From Hirsutella rhossiliensis (taxonomy: Eukaryota > Ascomycota > Sordariomycetes > Hypocreales > Ophiocordycipitaceae): 64,000 nucleotides of DNA. The stretch is from assembly GCF_020360975.1 (NCBI RefSeq), contig NW_025408674.1, positions 2,790,001-2,854,000 of the forward strand. Direction: 5' to 3'. The notes under the pieces are model-generated. The model saw only the letters and a list, made by a program, of their open reading frames with translations. It searched no databases and was not told the DNA's origin. Of this stretch, positions 44,808 through 55,999 are shown piece after piece (position 1 is the stretch's first letter; the number at the start of each line of letters is the position of its first letter). The translations under genes and the position numbers were made by a program.

Positions 44808-47797
44808 ATGGAGCCCTCGGACTTGAATCCTGATGTTGGGAGCGGCCTTGGCATGACACCGAAGCCGGAGGCTCCCATGCCGACACCAACCGTAGTTCGC
44901 TATTCGAGGTTCAGGTTGGGGTCAAGGTGCAATATCTGCCAGGTTTGCAGTCCGCGCAAGGTAAAGCTGAATGGCCATCAAACGAGAAACACCGCGGATA
45001 TCTTCTGACGAGAAAATCCACTAGACCTTCGCACGTGTCGAGCACCTAAGGTATTCAGAGCCGTCTATCCCATCTCTAAGCCAGCTATTTTTAAACTTAA
45101 GTGTGTGCTATTTGTAGACGCCATCAGTCGAGCCATGAGCCACCCAGTCTCCGGTGCCCTCAACGTGGCTGTATGAGAAGGTTTTATCGGCTCGATCTTC
45201 TCGAACGACATGGGCATGGCTCCAGAGAGTAGGTCCCACGAGCTTATTTCCGGTGCCGGGGCTGATGCTTTGCTAGTGAGAATGAATATGGCGAAGTCTC
45301 TTGGGTGTATGGCGTGAAAACGACGCAACAGGCCAGAGGTCTCAATGATTTCTTCAAAGCCGTTTTTCCTGTCGCCAATGAGTCGAAACCTGTTTCGATC
45401 TTTGCTGAACATACCCTCTCCAGCCCGGCGGCTGTTCTAAACCCTTCGAGCGACGCGACCATCCCCGACTCGGGCTACGGATCTCACCACGCCTCTGGCA
45501 ACCGCGAACAAGAGAAGCAAGCATGGCGAGAGACGTTGGAAGAAGCGGCAGGCTCAGTAGGGACTGCTGAGCTGTCAGGCTCCCAGCTAGTGCTTTCAAG
45601 GGTTTCTACCATCCAAGACTCCATGTTAGCACTGTACGTCTCCGTGTTTGCTGAGGAGATTGCCGCTGTTCTTTCGCGAACTATTCCCGTCAACCAGCTT
45701 CATGAGCTTTCAGCCGCGCTCCCCGGTCTTCTGATGGAATTTGCATACAGGGACTCTCACCACAGACGCGATTACGTTAATTCTTTGGAGGATAGTAGGC
45801 TATTAGAGGCCCATCTGGAAGCGTCGGTGACCGTATGCCGATTGTGAGTCCCCAATTTAGTCCCTTGGATGTAACAGGGCTACCACAGTTGAGTTGACGA
45901 GGAATTTTCCAGCCGAATTGAGAATGCAGTGCTGAAGACCCTCTTGACCGAGCAGAGAGAAGGTAATAATGGGGCTCTCATCGAAACTGCGGGCAACACC
46001 ACGTCCGACGTGGACAATATGTCACTTTGGCAGGGCAAGGAGTACGACTCAGAACAAGACACCGCCGACCGTTTATCGTGGGTTCACACCACGGGCATGG
46101 ATAATGACTTTGACGATTTCCCCCACATGCAGGCATATCTTCACGACCTTTTGCGATCTCCCGCATTCACCTGGTTGCTTGGGTCAGTCCAGAGACAGGT
46201 CGAGTGGCGGGTGCCCGGAGTACAAAATTCCCAGGCGGAGATTCGACAGCGCATACTTGACCGCCTGTTTTTTTTAGATGTCTTGACAGAGACTGGCTGG
46301 ATATTGAACACTTCTTTTGAACTGAACGAGCGAATCCTACCAGCTCCTTCCAAAAGCTTGTTCCATGTCGAGTTTCAACACCCTTGGATAGAGGATTTCT
46401 TCGTATCCCAAGGATACGATATTCCGGCCCACGAAGCCCTTGAACGAGTTCTGGTGTTGACTGGCGATGATCGTAATGCCTGGGCCACGACGTGCCGGCA
46501 ATATGTACAGTCGGTCTGGCCTGACTTCGGACCCCGGCTTCTTGATGTCTACAAGTCACTTCTCCAGGATGGAATGTCGTTCTTGCACAGCCGTAAGTCA
46601 CACGACCTTTCCTCATCGCTTGTAGAGATTGCGGACTAATAGACTCCATGCGCTTGGCAACATGTAGATCCATATTCATTATGTTTCCAAGACAGCCTAT
46701 CTTGGTGTGTACAACTGGACGAGGATCAAGAAACTGTGACGGTGATGGTTCGCGGCACAGATTACTTCATCGCCGAGGTAGGCGAGTGTCTAGCATGGCT
46801 CAGCACCGCCTTGAGCTGTTCACCGGTCGACGATGGCACTGTAGTGGGCCTCTATCCCTCGTGCGAGGCAGAGCAGCTGTCACAAGCCTCCCCGAGATTG
46901 AGGTACAAGCTCGGTCCGCTTCGCGAAAGCTTCTCACGTGGCCTTAGCCCTGCGGAGACGGGCGCAGGTAGATGCTGGATGAGATTGTTTGGCAATACCG
47001 TCTTGGTTAAAGGCTACCCTGTGCCGGAACGCCACGACTCAGACACTGGCATCGAGATTTCTCTCGACACCATGGCCAAGCTCGTCAACGCCCGAAAGAT
47101 TAGCACGTTTGCTGGCAAAATGCTCATCAAAGGGTATTCTACAGTTCTGGTCCCTCCACGACGACACCAGGGCGTCGTGACTTGGCACGCCATCTCCAGT
47201 TCTGATGGCAGTTACATCTCGTACTCGGACGCCGCGGCAACTTAGTGCGCCTCGGAAAAGAGTACCCCGAGAAGCTCGACATCAGTGACCTTGAGGCCAG
47301 CCGGCACATCGTTGGCTGGAGCGTCCATGTCGACAACTATGCCGGTAAGCACGTATTGAGCCTCCATGACTTAACGCGAATCCCTGACAAAGCGTCCAAT
47401 AGGTGCTCCAGGTGCCAACTACGACATTGGCTGGTCCAAGTTGTCAAAGCCAGACTCCGGCGGTGCTTTTGACAAGGTTTCTATCGTGGCCGGCACGCAC
47501 ATCACGGTGGGCTTGTCCTGCGTCCTGGGCAAGAAAGACAAGCCTGTTCACCTCAGGGGCCGAGACGACTACATCAGGCGGCTCAAATGGATATCTAAGA
47601 AGTTCGTGATACTCTATGACACTACGGACAACAGAGCTTGGCTCGTTGATGGAGCAAGTGCTCTACTGCACCTTGTCAGGGCATCCCTGAAGCGCGACAC
47701 TTCAGACGACTTCGAGACCCAGTTTCTATATGACAAGTGCTCGATGCAAGAGGCTGTAAATGCTGGCACGGGCAGGGCGGCGTCAATTGATGGGATG
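44808..47797 (+). pseudogene. large fungal protein of unknown function with N-terminal Cys motif, frame-broken
   Basis: Begins at ATG 44808 with 'VVRYSRFRLGSRCNICQVC', possibly a degraded zinc-cluster motif. Coding sequence continues through 'AISRAMSHPVSGALNVAV', a TGA (about 45174), and 'ENEYGEVSWVYGVKTTQQ' (from about 45276). Long blocks 45305-45843, 45929-46592, 46668-47245, 47245-47344 and 47403 onward follow, with clean introns at 46593-46667 (GTAAGT...TAG) and 47345-47402 (GTAAGC...TAG). The intron expected near 45844-45900 does not join in frame, and a one-base shift is needed near 47232 (GCGG). Recognised pieces: 'VTVMVRGTDYFIAEVGECL', 'MLIKGYSTVLVPPRR', 'IVGWSVHVDNYAGAPGANYD', 'TDNRAWLVDGASALLHLVRA'. 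I know this as a recurrent sordariomycete family of about 900 residues, function unknown. The usual C-terminus is replaced by unrelated sequence. Confidence 0.65.
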
Positions 47798-47865
47798 GAT
47801 CGTGCCATCATCATTGATTTTGATTCTTGCCAACAAGAAGGAAGTAAGCTTGGCACCAAGTCTCA
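47798..47865 (+). pseudogene. kinase-like fragment fused in frame to the preceding gene
   Basis: About 23 codons, 'DRAIIIDFDSCQQEGSKLG', match the metal-binding (DFD in place of DFG) and activation segment of fungal kinase-like proteins, not the family read just upstream. In frame with it, so it looks like a recombination junction. Confidence 0.5.
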
Positions 47866-48417
47866 ATGTGCGACGACAGGGCAGACTTATCGCCGCCGCC
47901 TTGTACCGACTTAAACTAAAAATAATGACGCCTAAAAGTCCGATACATGACCCATATATCGTGGCGCTTGTGATTGCTATAGCGCAAGACCAATATAAAG
48001 CGGCCTTGAGGCACTTGAAGGATCATAGGAAGGAGAGCTGCCCTGACACATTTCTGGTAAGTAGCCTATATGCCGTTTTGCCATATTTTTATCTGCGAAT
48101 GCCGCTACGTTCAGTCTAAACTATCATTCTCTATCCCGAAATTAGGGTGCATGTATCTATATACGGCCGACATCTCTACTATGCTCTTCGACATGTTTGA
48201 TCAACCCGCCGTTCCACCCATAACACAACCGTCCGTCTCAATCAAAGTTACGATTATCCGCTAGAAGCCAGGCAAATCCCTTCGTGATCGTCTTCTTGCC
48301 GTCCTGCTCCCGGCTCGAACTCACGGGTTGAACGAGGATCAGAGAGTGGAAGATGAAGCACGCGGGCTGAAGCCTACGGAGCAGGAAATGGCAGCATCCA
48401 CGGCGTGTCCCTAGTCC
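47866..48417 (+). pseudogene. remnant of a further unnamed fungal family
   Basis: In frames different from the preceding one: 'GRLIAAALYRLKLKIMTPK', 'HDPYIVALVIAIAQDQYKAA' (47880-48020), then after a frame change 'MYLYTADISTMLFDMFDQP' and 'YKPGKSLRDRLLAVLLPA' (48150-48310), ending about 48417. Helical, cytosolic-looking, no motif I can name. It appears to be the 3' half of an unrelated gene brought next to the broken gene upstream. Confidence 0.55.
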
Positions 48418-49764
48418 AAGTACAGGAATACTGTGATACTGGCTCATCTGGCTCTCTGTGCCAGTCTACTGCAGGGAATCGCCGATGCGGGGGCTGTGGA
48501 CATGGTTGAAACAAGGCGATAATCTGTCGTCCGGTCAAGATATGCGTCAATGGGCCATGGCGTGCGAGCTATTTCTGGAACATGATTACCCTTGGTAAAT
48601 ACGATATCTTTGGCTTTGCGTATAAGACGCGAGTAGTTCAGCCTGCGTAGCCCATCCGCTTCGTCCCCGATTGTAAAATGTTTAAAAAGGATATTTGGAG
48701 TAATGCACTGCTGCTCCTCGAAATCGTAGTAATTGCCTGCCAGTGCAAGTGTCGAAGAGTAAGAGAAACTGCCCAGCGCCTCCAAATCATGCTACCTACG
48801 TATCGAATCAACGGTTTGTTTTGACATCACCGTGTCAGGCCATCGGAAGGAGATTGTGTCCTATCCACTGGCCTTGGTGGCATGGGCGGATAGCCATTAT
48901 GGTACAGACAGCATGGATATGGAAGATTGACCGGCTTTTGTCAGGTGGACCACATAGCTAAAGAAGGTCAAAGCAAGATTCATGCGATGTTGCCGGGGCA
49001 GAGGCGTCACGCAGCTTTGGAAGGTTTAGATAATATCTCATAAGCTTGCAAGGCTTCAATGGCCTTACAACTTCCCAATTGCTTGGAAATCCAACAGATC
49101 ACGGGCATATACATAGGCAGTCATGGCTCAAGCTTCTACTTTGACTGCTTATGTTGTTCGCTTCAGTTGTATTTAGAGAAGCTAAAAAATATCACGCCTT
49201 CCCGTCTTATGTTAATGAGTCACTTACAGTCAGAGGGTAACCACTAAGATGTCAAGATTGAATTCAGGGCTCGGGTTGGACGTGTGCTTGTGACGGTTGC
49301 TGGTGGCGCTGCTAAAATGCGTTACTAGATGACCGCGCACAGGGTAAGCCAGCATTTGATACATAAGAATCGAAATAAATCGGAAGAACCTCTATAAAGT
49401 ATTGAGGTGATTGTACTGCATTAATCCATTTTATTAATGCATATGGTGCTGATTGAACGCTGCGTAGGTCGCTACAGTGATAGGTATTACTGCTGGTGAG
49501 AAAGGCGGACGTTCATGACAGACCGAGGCGTTAGTATCGCTGTCAAGAACGTGCGAGGCAGCTCAGTTTGCTCTGAAAGGCCGGTCGGCATCCTGTCAGA
49601 GCGGTTGTCCTGCGGCCTGCCTAACGAGGCAATGCACAAGGATCAGACGAGTGAGCCGAATGAGGCTCTTAAGAGGTTGATGGATGTGCTGTGTGCATAT
49701 ATGTATAGTTCATGACTAGTCGATCATTGTTGGACGACGATACATACACCACTTCCCCACCCGC
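48418..49764. other. gene-poor spacer with one coding-like minus-strand stretch
   Basis: About 1.35 kb. The minus strand 48444-48785 reads 'ITPNILFKHFTIGDEADGL' and 'YSRLIRKAKDIVFTKGNH', which looks protein-like but opens with TTG and is short, so it may be another remnant. AT-rich from 49330 to 49450. No RNA gene seen. Confidence 0.45.
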
Positions 49765-50643
49765 TCAGCCCTGCAGCGAGTATCCGACATGGCCGCTCTC
49801 GCTGCCCATCTTGACGAGGCGAGCGCGCATGCCCTCTGCGCGGCGCCGTTCAGCCTCGCCGAGCCCGGAAAAGTCAACGGCGCCGACCCAGTCGCCAACG
49901 CCGTGCTGCAGGACGTTGCGGGCGCGCAGCTGGCTGCCGCCGACATGGCCGACGGAGCCGTGGAGGGTCATGCGGTCCTTTTTGCTGTCGTAGACGCCGC
50001 GGTGGAGGATGTTGTTGTTGTAAAAGGCAATGTCGCCCGGCTCGAGGGTGACGACGAGCTGGCCCGGCAGCGTCTTCTCAAAGGGCCCCGCGGCGCGCTC
50101 CGTGTCGGTGCGCGGGCGCCGGTGGGAGCCCGGGACGAGGACGAGCGAGTCGTCGTGCCACAGGGCAAAGTTATACTGGGCGTGAAAGGCCGGGCGGGCG
50201 AGGCGATCCATCTCCTGGTCCGCCGAGGCGTCGGCGGGGATGTCGTCGCGGTGCCAGCGCAGCTCGAAGTCGCGGTCCGGGCGGACGAGCATGTTGAAGA
50301 GCTCCATGATGAGGTGCTCGTCGTCACACTGGAGCAGCTCGCGCACGATGGACAGGACCTCTTCGGAAAAGTACAGGTGGGTGAAGACGGCGCTGCCGGG
50401 CAGGGCCGGGTTCATGAGGTGCTGGACGCCCCAGATGCCCTGTTCGGGGTCCGGGTGCCAGGGGGGGAACTGCTTGCCGACGGTGCGTGTGTGCGGCCAG
50501 TCGCCGGCGCGGGCCAGGGCCTCGGCCTCGCGGCTGGCGGCGCGCAGCGTCTCGAGCTTCTCGGGGCTGACGATGGACTTGATGACGACGAAGCCGTCGC
50601 GCTCGAGGTCGGCGAGCCGGGCCGACGTCTTTTGCGCGGGCAT
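49765..50643 (-). CDS. phytanoyl-CoA dioxygenase (PhyH) family protein
   Basis: Intronless 292-residue Fe(II)/2-oxoglutarate-dependent dioxygenase, ATG at 50641-50643, TGA at 49765-49767. The facial triad is visible: His-x-Asp in 'FELRWHRDDIPAD' (about residues 130-135) and the distal His in 'NNNILHRGVYDS', with the oxoglutarate-binding Arg in 'KKDRMTLHGSVGH'. The N-terminus has the usual 'LERDGFVVIKSIVSPEKL'. 'YNFALWHDDSLVLVPGSH' is the core jelly-roll strand. Family members hydroxylate acyl-CoAs or secondary-metabolite intermediates; nothing nearby identifies the substrate, and no biosynthetic cluster is visible. GC-rich coding sequence, intact. Confidence 0.9.
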   Translation of the reverse strand: MPAQKTSARLADLERDGFVVIKSIVSPEKLETLRAASREAEALARAGDWPHTRTVGKQFPPWHPDPEQGIWGVQHLMNPALPGSAVFTHLYFSEEVLSIVRELLQCDDEHLIMELFNMLVRPDRDFELRWHRDDIPADASADQEMDRLARPAFHAQYNFALWHDDSLVLVPGSHRRPRTDTERAAGPFEKTLPGQLVVTLEPGDIAFYNNNILHRGVYDSKKDRMTLHGSVGHVGGSQLRARNVLQHGVGDWVGAVDFSGLGEAERRRAEGMRARLVKMGSESGHVGYSLQG

Positions 50644-51537
50644 GGCTGAGGACGGGATTTCCGGTGGTTTGTTGCTGCTGGCCGTTTATTCTCTCTGCCT
50701 GCTTCTTCGGTTGCACATGTTCCCGTCACGAGAGGGTGAACAGTGAGGCAGCCAGCCGGTGATGAGGTGAGGTTGGGCGTCACTCTGCGGGGAAGAGATT
50801 CGACGGACCGACGGGAAGCCGAGGAGAAGCACCGCTCTTGTAGGAAGGTCCGCACCCCTGGATATAGGAGTGTCTGATATGTCGGATGAACCGCTCTTCT
50901 ATGCACGTTGGCGAGTCCATGGACAGTCGCTGCATCCAAGCAACCGGTCCATGTGAAGTGGTAGCCGACGGGAACCCATGTGGCGGAGCCGCGACGAAAC
51001 AAGCTGGCTCATGTTCAATTGGCTAGCCAATGACATGCCCCCGGTGGTGACCGAGTAGGCCTCGCCAGAGAAATAGTGACGAGTACGGTAACAGACAAGG
51101 CGCAGTACCGTGTCTCTGGAGCGCATCCGAGTACAGTTCTTCATGTTGCCCAACGTGCTGTTTCCCCTTGTTGTTTGACGATCCGGCTGCCGCTCTGACG
51201 AGACCCCAATAATTACATGGTGGTTCGTTTTTTTTTTCAGCAAGTTGCAACAACCTTTGCCGATATTCGCACGACGGCCGATACATGAGCGCGCCCTGCA
51301 GTGCTCGCTATCAAAATCGAGCCATGCCGAATGCCCTCACATCATTCCGTCAACCACGTGCCAAAAAGTCGTATCCAGAGTGCATATGCGGGGTAGATGC
51401 CGGCGACAGAGGTAACGTGCCATTCATCCCAGTGCAGCCCACCATCGTCGTCGTCACCACACATCATCATCATCACCACGCATCACCACCATCACCACCA
51501 TCACCACCATCACCACCAAGTACTGTACAGGACCATA
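50644..51537. other. intergenic region with simple repeat at its right end
   Basis: About 890 bp upstream of the PhyH gene and downstream of the methyltransferase gene. A T9 run lies near 51230. The CAT/CAC tract is listed separately. No gene. Confidence 0.55.
51461..51519. repeat. CAT/CAC-type microsatellite just 3' of the methyltransferase gene
   Basis: Runs of CAT and CAC triplets, including four copies of a 9-bp CATCACCAC-like unit, 19 bp downstream of the methyltransferase stop codon (minus strand) and probably in its 3' UTR. Confidence 0.85.
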
Positions 51538-52422
51538 CTATCCATCGTCGCCCTCCGCCGGCCACCGCACCACAAACCCCCTCACCGTCTTCTGCACCTC
51601 GACGTCCCCCGGGTCCCCCGCAAACAGCGGCCGCTCCAGCTTGCGCTCCGCCACCTGCTCCGCCTCGAGCCCCGCCGCCCGCGCCACGTCGAAGAAGCCC
51701 ATGTCGAGCTCCTGCTTCCACGGCCGGTACGACGTGAAGAAGACGTACGCCGCGCTGGCCCGCCCCGGCCGCATCGTCTCCTTGATCGTCTTGACCAGCG
51801 CCCCGTGCTCCGAGTGCCGGAAGAGCAGGTCCGCCAGCACCACCACGTCAAACTTGCCCCTCGAGCCCGCCCGATGCCCTGCTCCTCCTCTTTCTACTAC
51901 CTTGCCGTCTTCGTATTCGTCCTCGTCCTTGTCGCCGCTCCTCGTCTCCCCGCCGTCTTCCTCGTCATCCACCGGCAGCCTCGCCAGCAACGGCACCGGG
52001 TCAGCCCCCCAGACAAACCCCGCCGCGTTCACGGTCCGCCCAATGAGCCCCTGTGGCTCGACCGTGCCGTCACACTCGTCAATGTTCTTCTGCATGTTCT
52101 CCACGAGCTCCGGGTCGGGAAAGTCAGTCATGACCACCTTGCGCGCTCCCAGGATGCCCGCCACCAGCGATGGCAGGCCCGCCGCCGCCCCGAGCTCCAG
52201 CACCGCCTTGCCGCGCACCCGCGCGGGCTCCTCCTCCAGGTAGTCGGCCACGAACTTGGCCCCGTTCCACAGGTGGTGCGCCTCGGTAGGGCTGTGCCCG
52301 ACCAGGTGCAGCGTTACCGCCTTGCCGCTGCGCATCGTGTACACCTGCTTGGTCGGCGGCGGCGACGGCGGGTAGTAGCCCTCGGGGTCCTCCATCAAGG
52401 ACCCCATTCCGTAGTCGTCCAT
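51538..52422 (-). CDS. EFM7: EFM7/NNT1-type protein N-terminal and lysine methyltransferase
   Basis: Class I S-adenosylmethionine-dependent methyltransferase of the nicotinamide N-methyltransferase-like family; yeast Efm7 (formerly Nnt1) methylates the N-terminus and Lys2 of elongation factor eEF1A. 294 residues, ATG at 52420-52422, TAG at 51538-51540, no intron. Motif I is 'VLELGAAAGLPSLVAGI', followed by the acidic 'VVMTDFPDPELVENMQKNI'. 'HHLWNGAKFVADYLEE' is the typical upstream Trp motif and 'FDVVVLADLLFRHSEH' is the post-II motif; 'YVFFTSYRPWKQELDMGFF' lies near the end. An acidic insert ('DKDEDEYEDG', about residues 170-190) is longer than I would expect. Cytoplasmic. The symbol is by family resemblance. 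Confidence 0.85.
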   Translation of the reverse strand: MDDYGMGSLMEDPEGYYPPSPPPTKQVYTMRSGKAVTLHLVGHSPTEAHHLWNGAKFVADYLEEEPARVRGKAVLELGAAAGLPSLVAGILGARKVVMTDFPDPELVENMQKNIDECDGTVEPQGLIGRTVNAAGFVWGADPVPLLARLPVDDEEDGGETRSGDKDEDEYEDGKVVERGGAGHRAGSRGKFDVVVLADLLFRHSEHGALVKTIKETMRPGRASAAYVFFTSYRPWKQELDMGFFDVARAAGLEAEQVAERKLERPLFAGDPGDVEVQKTVRGFVVRWPAEGDDG

Positions 52423-53859
52423 GGCGTTCTCGGTGTCCCTTCACTTGTCCCTCGGGATGATAAGGGAACAGGCTGCTCCTCGTACTGCCGTCTCGGCCGG
52501 CCTGGCTGCTGCCTGTCGCAGACTGTCGCGCCGTCCGTCTCCGGCCCAAGACGGACCTTGTGCGCCACGCCGCGCCGGGCCTTCACGTACGTGAGAGCAA
52601 ACGCGGGCGACAAGAGAAAAGAAAGAAGTGTTGTCCGGAAGCCTATTGATGAGATGTCGGGTTGTCAAGGCCCAATCACAACGGTTAAACTCAAGACCGT
52701 AAGGTTATCGGCCAAGCCAAGCCAATCTGCAAGGTTTTAGCACAAAGTGGTCCGCACGGCAGGGCCTTAAACCCCGATCGAGGCTACCTGCACCGGGGCG
52801 GGATTACCCGATTCGACCTTGGCGCCCTCATATCTCGTAGCTACCCTAACAGCACTAATGTCAGGGCCAGGGCTCTCAGCTTGCCTAGTAGAACATGAAA
52901 TCGCTCGAACAGTACCTTGGTTAAGGGTTAGACAGGCTCTTATTTATCTAAGAAGCTACTTACTATATATATTTATATGCAGGCATACCGAGGCCCTTCT
53001 TTCCTTCCTTATGTAAGAAAGACTATATATAACCTGTTAAGTAACTAGATACCCATAGATCTAACATCACCTAGGAAGCAATCCTATCCAAGTCGGGTTG
53101 CCTCTCTTGGCTATGGCAGCCTATATAGCCGATCAGGCATAGGTACATCGAGCCATCTCTACCGTAACCCTCTGATGCGATAAGGCACTAAACCAACCCG
53201 GCGAGTGAAGACGATGCGGTTTGTTGGATGTAGTTGTAGAGATACGATACTGTCAAAGCAGAAAAGGGCTTTAAATACACGTTAGCAACACCTCCAATGG
53301 GGGTGCCCCTATTTTGCCTGGTGTAGCGGTAATTTACCAGCTCCACAGATACATCGATTGCACCGTAATATAAAGATGGAAATCGCCAATCCTTCAATCG
53401 TAGTATAAGCTAGGTGGGATCAAGAGTACTGGCTATTGCGATGCTTTTGTGGAGAGTGATGTTCGCGCGAAGCTGCGTACGCACACCGCGGTGCATGTAG
53501 AGCAAGAGAATGCCACTGTTACCAGTACGGAGAAGCACTTGACGATGGGTAGCCTTATCCCCTTTCACGGCTGAGCTTGGCTGATCATCCTCCTTGGGTA
53601 CGGTTTACACGCTTCATCTTGGTCCATCCACAGCCAGTGTCGACCGCCTCTCTTGGCTTCCTTGGGTAACTGTGTCGCCCAAAACGTCTGCCCTGACGAG
53701 TTCTGCCAATGGAAACTGAGTTCCATCTACGATTCACTCCGTCCAGTCCTTCGGCCGCGTCTTGGCTTCCGTTGCCCTCGGGGTGCCTGAAATACACCTC
53801 CCCCTTGCGCCCGTACGTTTCCACCCAGTGTAACTCACTCGGACTGGACTGAGCCGATC
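52423..53859. other. intergenic, no supportable gene
   Basis: About 1.4 kb. The first part is the methyltransferase promoter. 52800-53100 is AT-rich with TATATA stretches. A minus-strand frame at 53585-53878 has no motif. Confidence 0.5.
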
Positions 53860-54572
53860 CTAGAGCGGACTTTGACAACTCCGCAGTCCGTCGAGCTGCG
53901 CTTGGTCGTGTGCGACTCTTGGACGAATGGCATGCACTGGATGTGGAACGTGGGCTAAGTCATTGCCTCGAACGCTTGGAACGATTCGGGTCGTGCTGAT
54001 GCTCGATGTGAAGCTCGTTGCAAAACTCATTGCCGGTTCATCATGCTCCAACGCCAGAGATTCTTGACTCTTCTCCTGTGACTCATGGAGAATAGCAGTC
54101 GCCTCACCGTTGTCTTGGAAGGCGTAGTTGCCGGTATCGGCAATGTGTTGCTGTAGTGCACCATCATCATCATGCAAGGCAATGTAGTCTGCAGGAACCA
54201 CCGGTTGGTGAGACTCGTAAAAAGTGGCTATCTCATATTCGTGTGTCTCTATCACATCTACTTGAGCAGCCACCGTTTCATGTTCAGAGGCTCTGGCGTT
54301 CGCGTCCTGAAAGAAATTGTTCCGGTGCAGTTCCGCTCTGTCCTTAGCATTCTGAATGCGGTAGCTCCTTGAGCGGAGGTCTCATGGGTATCCGTCGTAT
54401 GTCGGCTCCGCTCGGCTTCTCTACAATTTTTCAGGGCGTGCATGGCACGAGCCCTATAGGCTGCATCATAGCATGGCTGTCTCTGTGCTATAGGTGTGTT
54501 TCCATAGCCCTTCAATTTCGAGGGAAAGTTTGGTGCTACCGGAACACTGAGATGTTTCGTCGAGATGGCCAC
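53860..54572 (-). pseudogene. coding-like remnant, possibly transposon-related (unidentified)
   Basis: The minus strand from about 54350 to 53860 reads one long acidic, helical frame ('NNFFQDANARASEHET', 'VIETHEYEIATFYESHQ', 'ADYIALHDDDGALQQHIAD', 'ILHESQEKSQESLALEHDE') with no initiating ATG. Before it, in another frame, 54400-54572 reads a basic, Arg-rich segment ('AMHALKNCREAERSRH'). The basic-repeat-then-acidic layout reminds me of the N-terminal region of fungal Helitron helicase proteins, but no Rep or helicase motif is present. Alternatively it is the remnant of an ordinary gene. I am not sure what it is. Confidence 0.35.
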
Positions 54573-55999
54573 CGATATTAGGTCGTCGTCATTCCTAGTG
54601 TCCTGGCTAATGTCCCGTAGATGAGCCCCATTGAAAGTCTGGCTTCGGCCTCATGGCGTCCTCATGTGTGGTAATAGGCTTAAGCGCAGTGAATAGAATG
54701 TTCTGCGTGTTGGGAATGTTGGCGTTTCCACGAACTATAGGGATAGCAGTAGTCACGATATCGATCTTAAATGCGGTTTGGGCGTCCTTCTGTTTATAAC
54801 CTTGGGATGCCCACTGAGGAAAGCGCGATGGGGAGAGATGCTTTTTCAGCCATCAACTCACGGTAATTATAGGCCAAGTTAGCAGGCTCTAGAGTTGAAA
54901 TGTCATCCGCATAATCAGGTTCTTGCGATATACGTTATAGTCGTTTATATGTTGTTCAAAATCTTTGCTATGTACGGACGATCTTCCGCTTCTTGGCAGC
55001 GCTTGTCGCCTTGGTCGATTGCGTCCGTCGACTTGGAAATGATGAGGGCGGAGTGGCGTCCATGATATCTTTGCCTTATTTCGGTTCAGGGCACTTATTT
55101 TTTGTTGTTAGCCGGCGGCCATGTATGCAGCCATAGCGCAGCAGAGTCTTAGCCCCCGGAGATGACGAAGATCTGGACCACCATGCCTTGCAAATCGAGC
55201 AGGACCTGCAACTGGCTTTGCAGAACGACACTGTGCGTTGTTTCTCCGATCGAGCTCTCGTACGGGACGAGCGGTGAGCAATACAAGCTGTCACAGGATT
55301 ATAAGGGAAGTTAGCCGCTCGGGGAAGGGCAGTTGTCGACTTGAACCTCCTGGTTGGAGGGTTGTCTTGGGAAAGATGGTCCGAGTTTCTTCGTTTTCGA
55401 TCCCGCAAGTTCGCCATGGGCGACCCTTATGGAGAGCTGCCATCAACAGGGGACATGTTAGGTCGCGGTCTACGGTGGGTGGCCTCAACGGCCGAGAATC
55501 ATGGGCTGATGGTTGCATGGACGGGGGCCGGGCTGTACGCTCTCTCCCAGAAGCTGTCAGCCAACCATTAGCCGCTCGAGTTGCAGCCAGGAGGGTGGGC
55601 AACAGCAAGAAGCCGCACCCTTGTTGGGTCAAAGACGGGTTGATACTGGTACGTGGCCGTGCGTGTCGGCCATGAACGCTGTCTGCATGTGTTTGCGCTG
55701 CTGCATCGAGGCTGCCCGACATGGCTCTTTCCAACGAAGATCGGTGGCCAGCGACGTCTCAAATCTTCAGCGTCAGGCCTAACGTGTTGACGATGCCGAT
55801 TTCCATGCTGTGCTTCCCTGTCTAGTGGACTTCTTAGTTGCGCCAGCGATGGACCGGCGAATGTTGTGCGGATATCGAATCCTAATGGTCCCCTTTGCGA
55901 CAATGCATCATGCTGCAACCTATCCAAGGAGGAGACAGAAGACCAAAAACGATTATCAAGGCCTTAAAAAAATGAACAATGTCCGTTACTACTCATCCC
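54573..55999. other. intergenic, no supportable gene
   Basis: About 1.4 kb with overlapping short frames on both strands (for example 55291-55734 minus and 55238-55675 plus) lacking motifs. No RNA gene or repeat seen. Confidence 0.5.

Noticed and set aside
45065..45412. Minus-strand frame reading a plausible protein opposite the broken large gene
   Set aside because: The plus strand has family-consistent coding sequence over the same interval, so the minus frame is a shadow.
49789..50649. 286-codon plus-strand frame across the PhyH gene
   Set aside because: Exact antisense of a well-supported dioxygenase; Val/Ala/Gly/Asp-rich shadow.
51461..51519. CRISPR-like array suggested by regular short repeats
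   Set aside because: Plain triplet microsatellite without spacers, in a eukaryotic genome.
51397..52740. 447-codon plus-strand frame over the methyltransferase gene
   Set aside because: Antisense shadow that includes the CAT/CAC microsatellite as a poly-His run.
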